Origin: Clostridium porci
GTDB taxonomy: Bacteria; Bacillota; Clostridia; Lachnospirales; Lachnospiraceae
Direction: 5' to 3'
Length of the DNA stretch: 64,000 nt
NCBI RefSeq assembly: GCF_009696375.1
Contig: NZ_VUMD01000001.1
Span: 372,001-436,000 of the forward strand
The notes under the pieces: generated by a model
The model's database searches: none
What the model saw: only the letters and a program-made list of their open reading frames with translations
What the model was told of the DNA's origin: nothing
Translations under genes and position numbers: made by a program
Part shown: positions 8,940-17,435 of the stretch, piece by piece
How the letters are laid out: each line of letters starts with the position of its first letter
Numbering within the stretch: position 1 is the stretch's first letter

Positions 8940-9077
8940 TCACTTGGCTGCCTGTGGTAAAGAACCCAATTCAGCCAGAAAAAGCAGTTTACCAAAGGTT
9001 TTGATACGAATAATTTCCTTATATTCAGGAATCCGGCAGTACAAAAACTCCAGAGCAATCTTGAAGCCCTGCTGCAT
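8940..9077 (-). CDS. Possible 45-aa ORF or gene remnant upstream of msrAB
   Basis: On the minus strand an ATG at 9077 opens a 45-codon frame ending at 8940, with natural-looking composition (basic, no low complexity). A TATAAT lies only seven bases before the ATG and there is no ribosome-binding site, so it would be leaderless if expressed. I do not recognise the product. It may be the surviving tail of a lost gene read through into msrAB, or chance. Confidence 0.3.
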   Translation of the reverse strand: MQQGFKIALEFLYCRIPEYKEIIRIKTFGKLLFLAELGSLPQAAK

Positions 9078-9135
9078 TACTGTATTATATCACATGAAAG
9101 GAAGCTGATAAAGTGATATAGAAAGAAAATCAAGC

Positions 9136-9164
9136 TTGCTAGCAATCGCAATATTGTCTATAAT
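9136..9164 (+). promoter_or_regulatory. Candidate promoter for recG
   Basis: TTGCTA (9136-9141), 17 bases, TATAAT (9159-9164). It points toward recG with a leader of about 155 bases. No convincing riboswitch fold or gene was seen in the rest of the 9078-9327 gap. Confidence 0.5.
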
Positions 9165-9327
9165 TGGATAATGAGATACGGCTATCAGTGGAAGATAAAC
9201 GGCACATAGGAATCGGATGCTTCTGAGCGCTTAAAAGATGCTCAGAGAATTTGTATGTATGAAACTGTAACCGGATGCCTGAAAGGGAGAATGGAGGGCA
9301 TTCTGGTTCCAAAAGGAGTTTGAAAGC

Positions 9328-11376
9328 ATGTTAAACGGACAGCCCTTGAATACATTAAAAGGAATTGGCGAAAAGACGGGCAAGCTGTTTGAAAGATTGG
9401 GAATTCTAACAGTGGGAGAGCTTCTGGCCTATTATCCCAGAGCCTATGATACTTATGAAGCTCCGGTGGCTATCGGACAGCTAAAGGAACAGACCGTTAT
9501 GGCGGTGGAGGCAGCGCTTAAAAGCCCACCGGAGCTTCTTCGTCTGAACCATAAGCAGATTGTCTCAGTCCGCCATAAGGATCTGACAGGCTCATTGCAG
9601 ATCTCCTGGTATAACATGCCTTACATGCGGACGAACCTGAAGTCAGGAGAACTATATATCTTCCGGGGGCGGGTGGTGAGAAAGCGGGGGCGTCTGATTA
9701 TGGAACAGCCACAGGTATTTACGCCTGAGGACTACAAGGCATTGGTAAATTCCATGCAGCCTATTTATGGGCAGACTAGGGGCCTTGCTAACAAGACGAT
9801 CGTAAAGGCCCAAATTCAGGCCCTGGAGGTTCGTCAGATGGAGCGGGAATACATGCCGGCTGAGCTGAGGCGCAGATATGAGCTGGCGGAAATTAATTAT
9901 GCAATCCGGCATATCCATTTTCCGGCAGATAAGGCAGAGCTGCTTTTTGCGAGAAAAAGACTGGTATTTGACGAGTTTTTTATGTTTCTTGTGGGAGTGC
10001 GCAGGCTCAGGGAGCAGAGAGCGGACAGAAGCTCTCCCTATTTTATAAAGCGCAGAATGGAGACAGACGCCATAAAAGCAGCGCTTCCCTACAGCCTTAC
10101 AGCCGCTCAGGAGCGAGCGCTGGAGGAGATATACCAGGATATGGAAAAGGGACTGGTTATGAACCGGCTGATACAGGGAGATGTTGGTTCAGGAAAGACT
10201 ATAATTGCCATTCTGGCCCTGCTTCAGGCTGCGTATAATGGGTATCAGGGGGCATTGATGGCGCCCACAGAGGTGCTGGCAAGACAGCATTATGAGTCTA
10301 TCACTGCATTGTTTGAGGAGCAGAGAATTGAAAAAAAAGCTGTGCTGGTAACTGGTTCCATGACAGCAAGAGAGAAACGGCTTGCCTATGAAGCCATTGC
10401 CAGCCATGAGGCCGATATTATCATCGGAACCCATGCCTTGATACAAGAAAAGGTTGTCTATGATAAGCTGGCTCTGGTGATCACCGATGAACAGCACCGG
10501 TTTGGAGTAGGCCAGAGGGAACTTCTAAGCAGCAAGGGACACACTCCCCATGTAATGGTTATGAGCGCTACTCCTATTCCAAGAACGCTGGCCATTATCC
10601 TGTATGGCGATCTGGACATCTCAGTCATAGACGAACTTCCCGCAGGACGCCAGGTGATTCGAAACTGCGTGGTGGACACAAGCTACCGGCCCAAAGCCTA
10701 CGCATTTATTCAAAAGCAGGTGGAGGAGGGCCATCAGGCCTATATTATCTGTCCTATGGTAGAGAAAAATGAGATGATCGAGGCGGAAAATGTCCTAGAT
10801 TACACAAGAATGCTGAAAAAGGAGCTGCCTTCCTCCATCACAGTGGAATACCTTCACGGCAAGATGAGGGGAAAGGAAAAGAACGCAATCATGGAACGTT
10901 TCGCGGCAGGAGACATTCAGGTTCTTGTATCCACTACGGTAATTGAGGTGGGGGTAAATGTACCCAATGCTACCGTAATGATGATTGAGAATGCCGAGCG
11001 TTTCGGACTTGCCCAGCTCCATCAGCTCCGGGGGCGGGTAGGCAGGGGCAGGGCACAGTCCTATTGCATCATGGTAAACTGCTCTCAGGATCAGGGCACA
11101 GAAGAACGTCTGGATATTCTGAACCGATCCAACGACGGTTTTTATATTGCTTCTGAGGATCTGAAGCTGAGAGGACCGGGGGATATTTTCGGAATGAGGC
11201 AGAGCGGGGATATGGAATTTAAGCTGGCGGATATTTTTACAGACGCAAATATCCTTAAAACGGTTTCGGAGGAAGTAAACCGTTTGCTGGAGGAGGACCC
11301 GGAATTAGAAAAAGAGGAGCACAGGGAGCTGAAACGCAGGATTGAGGAGTATTTGGTATCAGAGGTATATCTGTAA
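9328..11376 (+). CDS. recG: ATP-dependent DNA helicase RecG
   Basis: At 682 residues this has the normal RecG length. A wedge/OB-fold domain covers roughly residues 1-200, followed by a superfamily 2 helicase core with Walker A GDVGSGKT (284-291) and DEQH box (387-390). Motif VI lies in the LHQLRGRVGRG segment, then the C-terminal TRG region. RecG remodels stalled replication forks and branched DNA. A ribosome-binding site AAAGGAG precedes the ATG. Confidence 0.97.
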   Translation: MLNGQPLNTLKGIGEKTGKLFERLGILTVGELLAYYPRAYDTYEAPVAIGQLKEQTVMAVEAALKSPPELLRLNHKQIVSVRHKDLTGSLQISWYNMPYMRTNLKSGELYIFRGRVVRKRGRLIMEQPQVFTPEDYKALVNSMQPIYGQTRGLANKTIVKAQIQALEVRQMEREYMPAELRRRYELAEINYAIRHIHFPADKAELLFARKRLVFDEFFMFLVGVRRLREQRADRSSPYFIKRRMETDAIKAALPYSLTAAQERALEEIYQDMEKGLVMNRLIQGDVGSGKTIIAILALLQAAYNGYQGALMAPTEVLARQHYESITALFEEQRIEKKAVLVTGSMTAREKRLAYEAIASHEADIIIGTHALIQEKVVYDKLALVITDEQHRFGVGQRELLSSKGHTPHVMVMSATPIPRTLAIILYGDLDISVIDELPAGRQVIRNCVVDTSYRPKAYAFIQKQVEEGHQAYIICPMVEKNEMIEAENVLDYTRMLKKELPSSITVEYLHGKMRGKEKNAIMERFAAGDIQVLVSTTVIEVGVNVPNATVMMIENAERFGLAQLHQLRGRVGRGRAQSYCIMVNCSQDQGTEERLDILNRSNDGFYIASEDLKLRGPGDIFGMRQSGDMEFKLADIFTDANILKTVSEEVNRLLEEDPELEKEEHRELKRRIEEYLVSEVYL

Positions 11377-11431
11377 TCGCTGCAAATATGCATGGAAGCG
11401 AAACTATTTGTTTATGAAGGGAGAACAAACT

Positions 11432-11947
11432 ATGAATGAAACATTAAAAACCATCCTTACAAGAAGAAGCACAAGAAAATTTTTAAACAAGCCTATCCCA
11501 GAGGAGGAGCTGCGCCAGATAATCCAGGCGGCCCTTCACGCGCCCAGCGGAATGGGCAGGCAGACCTGGCAGTTTACTCTGGTTAAGAACCGGGAGAAGA
11601 TTCAAGCTTTGGCTGCAGTCATTGAAAAAACGCTGAGAAGAACCGGCTATGATATGTACCAGCCGGAAGCGGTTCTGATACCTTCTAATGACAGGGAGAG
11701 TCCTTACGGCAGGGAGGATGATGCCTGCGCTATGGAAAATATCCTTTTGGCCGCTCATTCCATGGGGATTGGCTCGGTATGGATCAACCAGCTTCAGGGC
11801 ATCTGCGATGACCCTGCCGTCCGGGATCTGCTGACATCCTTTGGCATACCTGAAAACCATGTGGTTTACGGCATGGCCGCATTGGGCTATGCAGATGACC
11901 AAAAAGAGGAGAAAGAAAGAATTGGGAAGGTAGTAATTGTAGAATAA
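11432..11947 (+). CDS. Nitroreductase family protein
   Basis: The 171-residue protein belongs to the FMN-dependent nitroreductase family: an N-terminal RRSTRKF motif for flavin phosphate binding, then APSGMGRQTW, the common SAxNxQPW-type segment. The C-terminal part ends with an ALGYAD strand. The substrate cannot be predicted. The ATG at 11432 has GAAGGGAGAA upstream; a longer frame overlapping recG begins in sequence without a site. It is followed by a hairpin shared with the convergent SASP gene. Confidence 0.9.
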   Translation: MNETLKTILTRRSTRKFLNKPIPEEELRQIIQAALHAPSGMGRQTWQFTLVKNREKIQALAAVIEKTLRRTGYDMYQPEAVLIPSNDRESPYGREDDACAMENILLAAHSMGIGSVWINQLQGICDDPAVRDLLTSFGIPENHVVYGMAALGYADDQKEEKERIGKVVIVE

Positions 11948-11976
11948 TAGAGGCATATCTTGTTTATAGAACAAAT

Positions 11977-12018
11977 GAAAATCCCCAGGCTGTGTTAATA
12001 CATAGACCGGGGATTTTC
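11977..12018. terminator. Bidirectional hairpin between nitroreductase and SASP genes
   Basis: GAAAATCCCC (11977-11986) pairs with GGGGATTTTC (12009-12018). The A-rich and T-rich ends of the stem make it usable in both directions between the two convergent genes. Confidence 0.75.
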
Positions 12019-12073
12019 TGCTGGTTTGGCAATAAAATCAGCGTACTTCTGAAATTACTTCAGAGTCTGACCT

Positions 12074-12277
12074 TTATTTACCTGCCATCTGACGCTCCTG
12101 AGCCTCGATCATCTTCTTAACCATATATCCGCCTACAGAACCGTTCTGAGCAGAAGTCAGATTACCGTTGTATCCGTTGGTTAAGGGTACTCCAAGCTCA
12201 TTTGCAACTTCCATTTTAAATCTGTCCATTGCTTCTCTTGCTTCTGGTACATTTGTTTTGTTAGAATTGTTAGACAT
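12074..12277 (-). CDS. Small acid-soluble spore protein, alpha/beta type
   Basis: This 67-residue DNA-binding spore protein has the two conserved blocks of the alpha/beta SASP family: the EAREAMDRFKMEVANELG region, which contains the germination protease cleavage region, and the NGNLTSAQNGSVGGYMVKKM region. These proteins saturate DNA in the dormant spore and protect it from damage. The ATG at 12277 follows GGAGGCG; a longer frame to 12316 is not supported. The product directly shows that the host forms endospores. Confidence 0.96.
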   Translation of the reverse strand: MSNNSNKTNVPEAREAMDRFKMEVANELGVPLTNGYNGNLTSAQNGSVGGYMVKKMIEAQERQMAGK

Positions 12278-12303
12278 AATAAAACGCCTCCTTGTGATAT
12301 ATT

Positions 12304-12379
12304 TGCCGCGAAGCAATTAGAAATCCGCGGCTTGTTTTTTGCTACAATCCTATTATGTGAGAATTAAAAAAATAATACA
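12304..12379 (-). promoter_or_regulatory. Candidate sigma-G promoter and leader hairpin of the SASP gene
   Basis: On the minus strand TGTATT (12379-12374) and CATAATA (12357-12351) are 16 bases apart, close to the sigma-G pattern expected for SASP genes. Between it and the gene a GCCGCG/CGCGGC stem (12304-12332) would form in the 5' leader. The rest of the 12,380-12,780 gap has a TATACT at 12527 that could serve the next gene, but no clear -35 box. Confidence 0.4.
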
Positions 12380-12780
12380 CTAGAAGGTTTTGTGTTTTTT
12401 GTCAAATATTAGGATGTGAAATTATTTCATTTTTATCAAAGAAGAAACATCCTGGCAGGTAGGTTTTTGAGAAAAAGAAGGAAGTTGATTTAAGAAATAA
12501 TTAAAACAATTTGTGTAAACATATGGTATACTAACCGAAGTATGCCTATATTATCCACAGTTCCATAAACAAAAAACTTCACTGGGCCTGATGCTTTGTG
12601 GTATACCAATGGATAGGAAGCTCCCGGAAGGAAGCCCTAGCCGGATATATAGTATTATGCGGTCAGATATGATACCGCGCTGGCTTGATGACACGTGAAG
12701 GCGGATTAAAAAACAGCTATCGTATTGTAAGGATTGAAGTGAATTTTACATAGATATGATTATACGCAGGAGGTAAATTT

Positions 12781-13458
12781 ATGGATTACAGAATGTTAGG
12801 CGATACGCTTCCGGCAGTGGAGGTAAGGCTTCAGCCGGGAGAGGCTATGTACACACAGTCCGGGGGTATGGCATGGATGAGCGAGGGACTTACCCTGGAT
12901 TCTAATGTAAAGGGAGGCCTGATGAAGGGCTTTGGAAGAATGTTTACAGGTGAGTCGCTGTTTATGGCAACCTACACAGCTTCTAAGCCTAACTGCGTGA
13001 TTGCCTTTGCTTCTACTGTTCCTGGGAAGATCCTTCCGGTGGATGTGTCGAAAATGCAGTTAATATGCCAGAAGGGGGCATTCCTTTGCGCCCAGTCTAC
13101 CGTAGAGCTAACCACGCTTTTTACAAAAAAGCTTTCTGCCGGCTTTTTCGGTGGAGAAGGTTTTATTCTTCAGAAAATTGGCGGAAGCGGCTTGGCCTTT
13201 CTGGAGGTGGACGGGGATGTGATAGAAAAAAATCTTGCTCCGGGTGAGGTTATAAAGGTAGATACGGGAAATATTTTTGCTTTTGAGCCAAGTGTCTCCT
13301 ATGAGATAGAAACGATTAAGGGAATTAAAAATATGCTGTTTGGTGGAGAGGGATTGTTTCTCACGAAACTTACAGGTCCTGGTAAAATTTATATGCAGAC
13401 CATGAATATTGCAGAGTTTACAGGAAGAATCGCTCAGGGAATTCCTTCCTCCAAATAG
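12781..13458 (+). CDS. TIGR00266/AIM24 family protein
   Basis: The 225-residue protein is related to the AIM24 family: repeated short beta segments with glycine-rich turns, the N-terminal LQPGEAMYTQSGGMAWM region, and a conserved GGEGLFLTKLTGPG near the C terminus. Family members form trimeric beta-barrel structures. Their biochemical role in bacteria is unknown. AGGAGG lies seven bases before the ATG. A long leader of nearly 460 bases separates it from the SASP gene. Confidence 0.88.
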   Translation: MDYRMLGDTLPAVEVRLQPGEAMYTQSGGMAWMSEGLTLDSNVKGGLMKGFGRMFTGESLFMATYTASKPNCVIAFASTVPGKILPVDVSKMQLICQKGAFLCAQSTVELTTLFTKKLSAGFFGGEGFILQKIGGSGLAFLEVDGDVIEKNLAPGEVIKVDTGNIFAFEPSVSYEIETIKGIKNMLFGGEGLFLTKLTGPGKIYMQTMNIAEFTGRIAQGIPSSK

Positions 13459-13578
13459 CGGGGGAGGGGAAAAGAGAGGAAAAACCTGAAAAAGTCCTTG
13501 TATATCTGTGCCTTTCATATTATACTTGTCTGGAATGAGAATTGCTGTAACCACACAGCCATAATACAGGAGCTATAA

Positions 13579-14136
13579 ATGAGAGTAATTGCGGGCAGCG
13601 CCAGAAGGCTGCTTTTAAAGACTGTGGAGGGAATGGATACAAGACCTACCACCGATAGAACGAAGGAAACACTGTTTAATATGCTTCAGCCCCGGATTGG
13701 GGACTGCAAGTTTTTAGACCTCTATTCCGGAAGCGGGGCTATTGGAATAGAGGCTTTAAGCCGTGGCGCCAGCCTGGCTGTGATGATAGAGGACGCGCCT
13801 AAGGCCGTTGCCTGCATCAGGGAGAATCTGGAGCGGACAAGGCTGGAGAATCGGGCGATGGTTATGAATTGCGACGTAATTGCAGGGCTCAGAAAGCTGG
13901 AAGGGAAAAAATACCAGTTTGATCTCGTTTTTATGGACCCTCCCTACAATCATGGGGATGAACGTATGGCACTGGACTATCTGGCATGCTCAACCCTGAT
14001 TACAGAGGATACGATGATTGTGATAGAGGCTTCAAAGGAAACAGATTTTCAGTGGCTGGAAGACTCCGGCTACCATTTGATCAAAAGCAAGGAATATAAA
14101 AACAACAAGCATGTATTTGTAGGCAGGGGAGAATAA
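13579..14136 (+). CDS. rsmD: 16S rRNA (guanine(966)-N(2))-methyltransferase RsmD
   Basis: The 185-residue protein begins MRVIAGSARR, typical of RsmD. It has an SAM-binding motif LDLYSGSGAIGIEAL and the catalytic MDPPYNHG (motif IV of N6/N2 methylases). It methylates G966 of 16S rRNA during 30S assembly. The stop codon abuts the start of coaD, the usual partner gene (ylbH-ylbI in B. subtilis). Confidence 0.95.
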   Translation: MRVIAGSARRLLLKTVEGMDTRPTTDRTKETLFNMLQPRIGDCKFLDLYSGSGAIGIEALSRGASLAVMIEDAPKAVACIRENLERTRLENRAMVMNCDVIAGLRKLEGKKYQFDLVFMDPPYNHGDERMALDYLACSTLITEDTMIVIEASKETDFQWLEDSGYHLIKSKEYKNNKHVFVGRGE

Positions 14137-14622
14137 ATGAAGACAGCCATATATCCGGGGAGCTTTGACCCCGTTACCTTAGGGCATTACGATATTATTG
14201 AACGGACAGCGAAAATGTTCGGCCGGGTAATTATCGGTGTATTGAATAATAAGATGAAATCACCATTGTTTTCTGCTCAAGAACGTGTTAATATGTTAAA
14301 AGAGGTGACTGCTAACCTTCCAAATGTGGAGGTTCAGTCCTTTGACGGGTTATTAATCGATTTTGTGCGCCAGAACAGCGGCGGAATTATTGTCAGAGGC
14401 CTGCGGGCTATTACAGATTTTGAATACGAGCTTCAGATGGCACAGACCAACCGGGTCATGGCCCCTGAGGTTGATACCATATTTTTGACTACGAATTTGA
14501 AATATTCCTATTTAAGCTCCAGTATCGTGAAAGAAATTGCGGAGAATAAGGGAAATATCAGTGAATTCCTGCATCCATCCGTTGCAGAAATGGTTCAGGC
14601 TAAATTTAGAGGCCAGGCTTAA
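14137..14622 (+). CDS. coaD: Phosphopantetheine adenylyltransferase
   Basis: At 161 residues this is the standard CoaD length. The nucleotidyltransferase motif [14 protein letters not shown] is at the N terminus, and the C-terminal [13 protein letters not shown] segment corresponds to the ISSTxVRE motif. It catalyses the penultimate step of coenzyme A synthesis. It starts directly at the rsmD stop, so the two are coupled. Confidence 0.97.
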   Translation: MKTAIYPGSFDPVTLGHYDIIERTAKMFGRVIIGVLNNKMKSPLFSAQERVNMLKEVTANLPNVEVQSFDGLLIDFVRQNSGGIIVRGLRAITDFEYELQMAQTNRVMAPEVDTIFLTTNLKYSYLSSSIVKEIAENKGNISEFLHPSVAEMVQAKFRGQA

Positions 14623-14659
14623 ATAACCGGGGTAAATCAGGATAAGGAGAAGATGCCAT

Positions 14660-15292
14660 ATGATGAGTAGAATCGAGCAGTTAATCAGTGAGATCGAAGA
14701 ATATATAGATAGTTGTAAGTTTCAGGCATTGTCTAACAGCAAAATTATTGTAAATAAAGAAGAGATCGAAGAGTTGCTTGTGGAGCTGCGCCTTAGAATT
14801 CCTGACGAGATTAAAAAATATCAGAAAATTATCAGCCAGCAGGACACGATCCTCAGCGAGGCCCAGGCCCAGGCAGACGCCATGCTGGAGGATGCTAAAA
14901 AGCAGGCAGATTCCATGGTAGCCCAGGCTAGCGAGCAGACTACGGAGATGATTAATGAGCACGAGATTATGCAGCATGCCTATGCTCATGCCAATGAGGT
15001 AATGGAACAGGCCAATATGCAGGCGCAGGCTATGATTGACAGCGCGGTTAACGACGCCAACGATATTCGCCAAAGCGCCATTCAGTATACGGATGATATG
15101 CTGAACAGCCTTCAGACGATTATCACCCACTCTATGGAAGGGGCCAGGGGACGCTTTGACTCGTTTATGGCGTCTATGCAATCCAGCTATGATATTGTCT
15201 CCTCCAACAGAAATGAGCTGTCAGGCGGAATTGTCAGAAGTGGCGAGCAGGAGCCATCGAAGGGAACGGATAGCGGGGCGGAGCTTATGTAG
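14660..15292 (+). CDS. Coiled-coil protein, DivIVA/V-ATPase subunit H-like
   Basis: The 210-residue soluble protein has a long helical central region (about residues 50-170) rich in Ala, Gln, Glu and Met in heptad-like spacing. The N-terminal 45 residues are conserved-looking, and the C-terminal tail is polar and probably disordered. Automated pipelines often call such proteins ATPase or subunit H-like, but no nucleotide-binding motif is present. It lies between coaD and the convergent ylbJ; a role in division or sporulation is only a guess. ATG-ATG at 14660/14663 follows AAGGAGA. Confidence 0.75.
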   Translation: MMSRIEQLISEIEEYIDSCKFQALSNSKIIVNKEEIEELLVELRLRIPDEIKKYQKIISQQDTILSEAQAQADAMLEDAKKQADSMVAQASEQTTEMINEHEIMQHAYAHANEVMEQANMQAQAMIDSAVNDANDIRQSAIQYTDDMLNSLQTIITHSMEGARGRFDSFMASMQSSYDIVSSNRNELSGGIVRSGEQEPSKGTDSGAELM

Positions 15293-15322
15293 CAAAGCCT
15301 TAACACTGCGTAAGACAGCATA

Positions 15323-16264
15323 TCAGGCTTTCAGGCACATGAATACATAGAACAAGATACAGGACAGCGCGCTATGAAGCAGCTTCCAAAATATATAGTG
15401 CCGGATGGACAGTCCGGCATTTTTTAATACGCTTTTTGTCTGGAAGATGCCGGAGAAGCCTCCAAAGGCAGCAGAACCGATCACAAGAAGTGCGCCTGTC
15501 TGACCGGAAGAACTTTGGACAATGGCCTGTATTCCTGTAGTAATCTCAACTGCTCCCAAAAGGGCGGGACGTATCAATGGCGGCAGGGGAAGGGGAAAAA
15601 CCGTTAGGTAAAGAGCCAGAATAGAAAAAAGCATGATATAGCCTCCTATTTTTGTCATGGTTTCAAAGGAGCTCATCATATGCTCATCGAAGGAAAAGGA
15701 TGAACTGGAATATAGCTGATTCCCGGCTTCTGGATCATCCAATCTTTTATAGTGATAGCAGGCTCTGGCTAAAATAGAAATTGGAAGAATTGGAAGATAA
15801 AGTGAGGCGGCTGTGATCCACAGAGAGCAGGCTTTTCCCACATCTGGAATCAAGGATATCTGGCTCATTATATAGCCCAGAACAAACATGGGGCTTGGGT
15901 GATTTGCGATGGCAAGGAGGTAGCGGCCTTCCTCCGGGGAAATACGTCTGCTGTCCAGAAAATCACTGGCATTTTTAGCTCCCATTGGATAGCCGCAGAG
16001 AAGTCCGCTCATAAGCACATAGCTGCCCTGATCCGACAGTTTGAGAAGTCCTGACAGAATCGGCTTAAAGGGGCCTGTGAGAATGCAGATGGCATCCATA
16101 GCTACGATAACGCCGGAGCATATCATAAAGGGCAGAAGGGTTGGCAGGACGATATTTCCCCAAAGAATCAGACCTTGTCTAGCTCCCTCAAGGGCTAACT
16201 GGGGATTAAACAGAAGCATAAGCAGACAGAGGACAGACAGGGTTCCAAGAATGGATTTTTTCAT
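15323..16264 (-). CDS. ylbJ: Sporulation integral membrane protein YlbJ (nucleoside recognition/Gate domain)
   Basis: The 313-residue polytopic membrane protein has paired Gate-domain repeats, including a GNIVLPTLLPF segment and a GYPMGAKNASDFL segment. YlbJ in B. subtilis is made in the mother cell under sigma-E and is needed for spore cortex formation. The start at 16264 follows a short AGGTG; a TTG start further up is possible. Its 3' end converges with the coaD operon, and that operon's terminator lies inside its coding region. Confidence 0.88.
   Translation of the reverse strand: MKKSILGTLSVLCLLMLLFNPQLALEGARQGLILWGNIVLPTLLPFMICSGVIVAMDAICILTGPFKPILSGLLKLSDQGSYVLMSGLLCGYPMGAKNASDFLDSRRISPEEGRYLLAIANHPSPMFVLGYIMSQISLIPDVGKACSLWITAASLYLPILPISILARACYHYKRLDDPEAGNQLYSSSSFSFDEHMMSSFETMTKIGGYIMLFSILALYLTVFPLPLPPLIRPALLGAVEITTGIQAIVQSSSGQTGALLVIGSAAFGGFSGIFQTKSVLKNAGLSIRHYIFWKLLHSALSCILFYVFMCLKA
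15399..15425 (+). terminator. Strong terminator for the coaD operon, embedded in ylbJ
   Basis: TGCCGGA (15399-15405), a seven-base loop, TCCGGCA (15413-15419) and six T (15420-15425). It is the first terminator after the coiled-coil gene and lies about 75 bases inside the 3' end of the convergent ylbJ gene. Confidence 0.85.
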
Positions 16265-16317
16265 AGACACCTGAATACAATCATTTATATACAATATATT
16301 GCAGAGGATGATGTGCT

Positions 16318-17154
16318 ATGCCTTTGGTTCTTATCCTGATTTTAGCTGTGTTCCAGTATTCTATCACCAATTATCTGGTTATGAATCCTGATTATTACCA
16401 GCTTGGGCCTTATACCTGGGAGAGCGGCGAATTCCGGGCAATGAAGCTGGGTGATGGGATTGGCAAATGGGAAAGTCTGGATTTTGACAAGCTTACTACC
16501 CTGATGATTGAGCATGATTATGACCTGACCAAGGCGGAGGATATAAGGTACAGCAACCGTCTCCTGCTTGCTGCAAGACCGGCAGATTACAGGAAGCTGA
16601 AAAATGCTTATGAGACAGTAATGGGGGATTTGGTTTATTTTCCGGTTCCCGCTTCTTCTAACAGGGATACTCCCAAGGTGGTGTTTGAGAATGGATGGAT
16701 GGAGGGGAGAAGCTACGTGAAGGACAGTCAGAAAACAGAGGAAAAAGGTCAGGGCGAACGAAAGCATGAGGGGTGCGATATTATGGGAGATAAGCTGCCG
16801 AGAGGCTCGTATCCGGTGGTCAGTATTAGCGATGGGACGGTGGAGCGGGTTGGTTGGCTGGAGATGGGGGGATGGCGCATTGGAATACGGACAAGGAGAG
16901 GCGCTTATGTGTATTATGCTCATTTGTATAATTATGCCAGAGAATGGAAGGAGGGGGACAGGGTAAAGGCGGGGGAGCTTCTGGGCTATATGGGAGATAC
17001 AGGGTATGGAAAGACAGAAGGTACTACAGGTAATTTTGATGTCCATTTACACCTTGGAATTTACATAAGGACGGATCATTTTGAGGAAATGAGCGTAAAC
17101 CCTTATTGGATACTCCGATATCTGGAAAAGAGGAAGCTGGTGTTTTCGTATTAG
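16318..17154 (+). CDS. M23 family metallopeptidase, membrane-anchored
   Basis: The 278-residue protein has one N-terminal hydrophobic segment (about residues 2-22) that would anchor it outside the membrane. A lytic endopeptidase domain has the zinc motifs HxxxD (HEGCD near residue 149) and HxH (HLHLG near residue 243). M23 enzymes cleave peptidoglycan cross-bridges. It is divergent from ylbJ, 54 bases away, which makes a role in sporulation or wall remodelling plausible but unproven. The upstream site (AGAGG) is weak. Confidence 0.88.
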   Translation: MPLVLILILAVFQYSITNYLVMNPDYYQLGPYTWESGEFRAMKLGDGIGKWESLDFDKLTTLMIEHDYDLTKAEDIRYSNRLLLAARPADYRKLKNAYETVMGDLVYFPVPASSNRDTPKVVFENGWMEGRSYVKDSQKTEEKGQGERKHEGCDIMGDKLPRGSYPVVSISDGTVERVGWLEMGGWRIGIRTRRGAYVYYAHLYNYAREWKEGDRVKAGELLGYMGDTGYGKTEGTTGNFDVHLHLGIYIRTDHFEEMSVNPYWILRYLEKRKLVFSY

Positions 17155-17435
17155 AGGCTGCGGGGAAGGAGAAGGAGATCTTAAAATTATCATGTGATTT
17201 CCTGCTTCCACTGCATGGGGAATTATGATATACTTGGAACACCTGGCGAAGCCTTAGAGTCAGGTAAGGACAGTGGGATCCTATGATGCTAAACCCGGCA
17301 GTAGTTTTATGGACAGGTATCCATTTGTCATGGCCATTGAGTTGCTGGCATCAAAATGTACGCTTAGGATAGAGGCAGGGACTCTGGAGTCAGGCCGCTA
17401 AGGGTGTAATGATACGAACGGACGAGGTAATTTGT

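Noticed and set aside
12541-12700. Possible riboswitch in the long AIM24 gene leader
   Set aside because: The sequence has short complementary stretches but I could not match it to any riboswitch consensus (cyclic-di-GMP, SAM, T-box), so no call is made.
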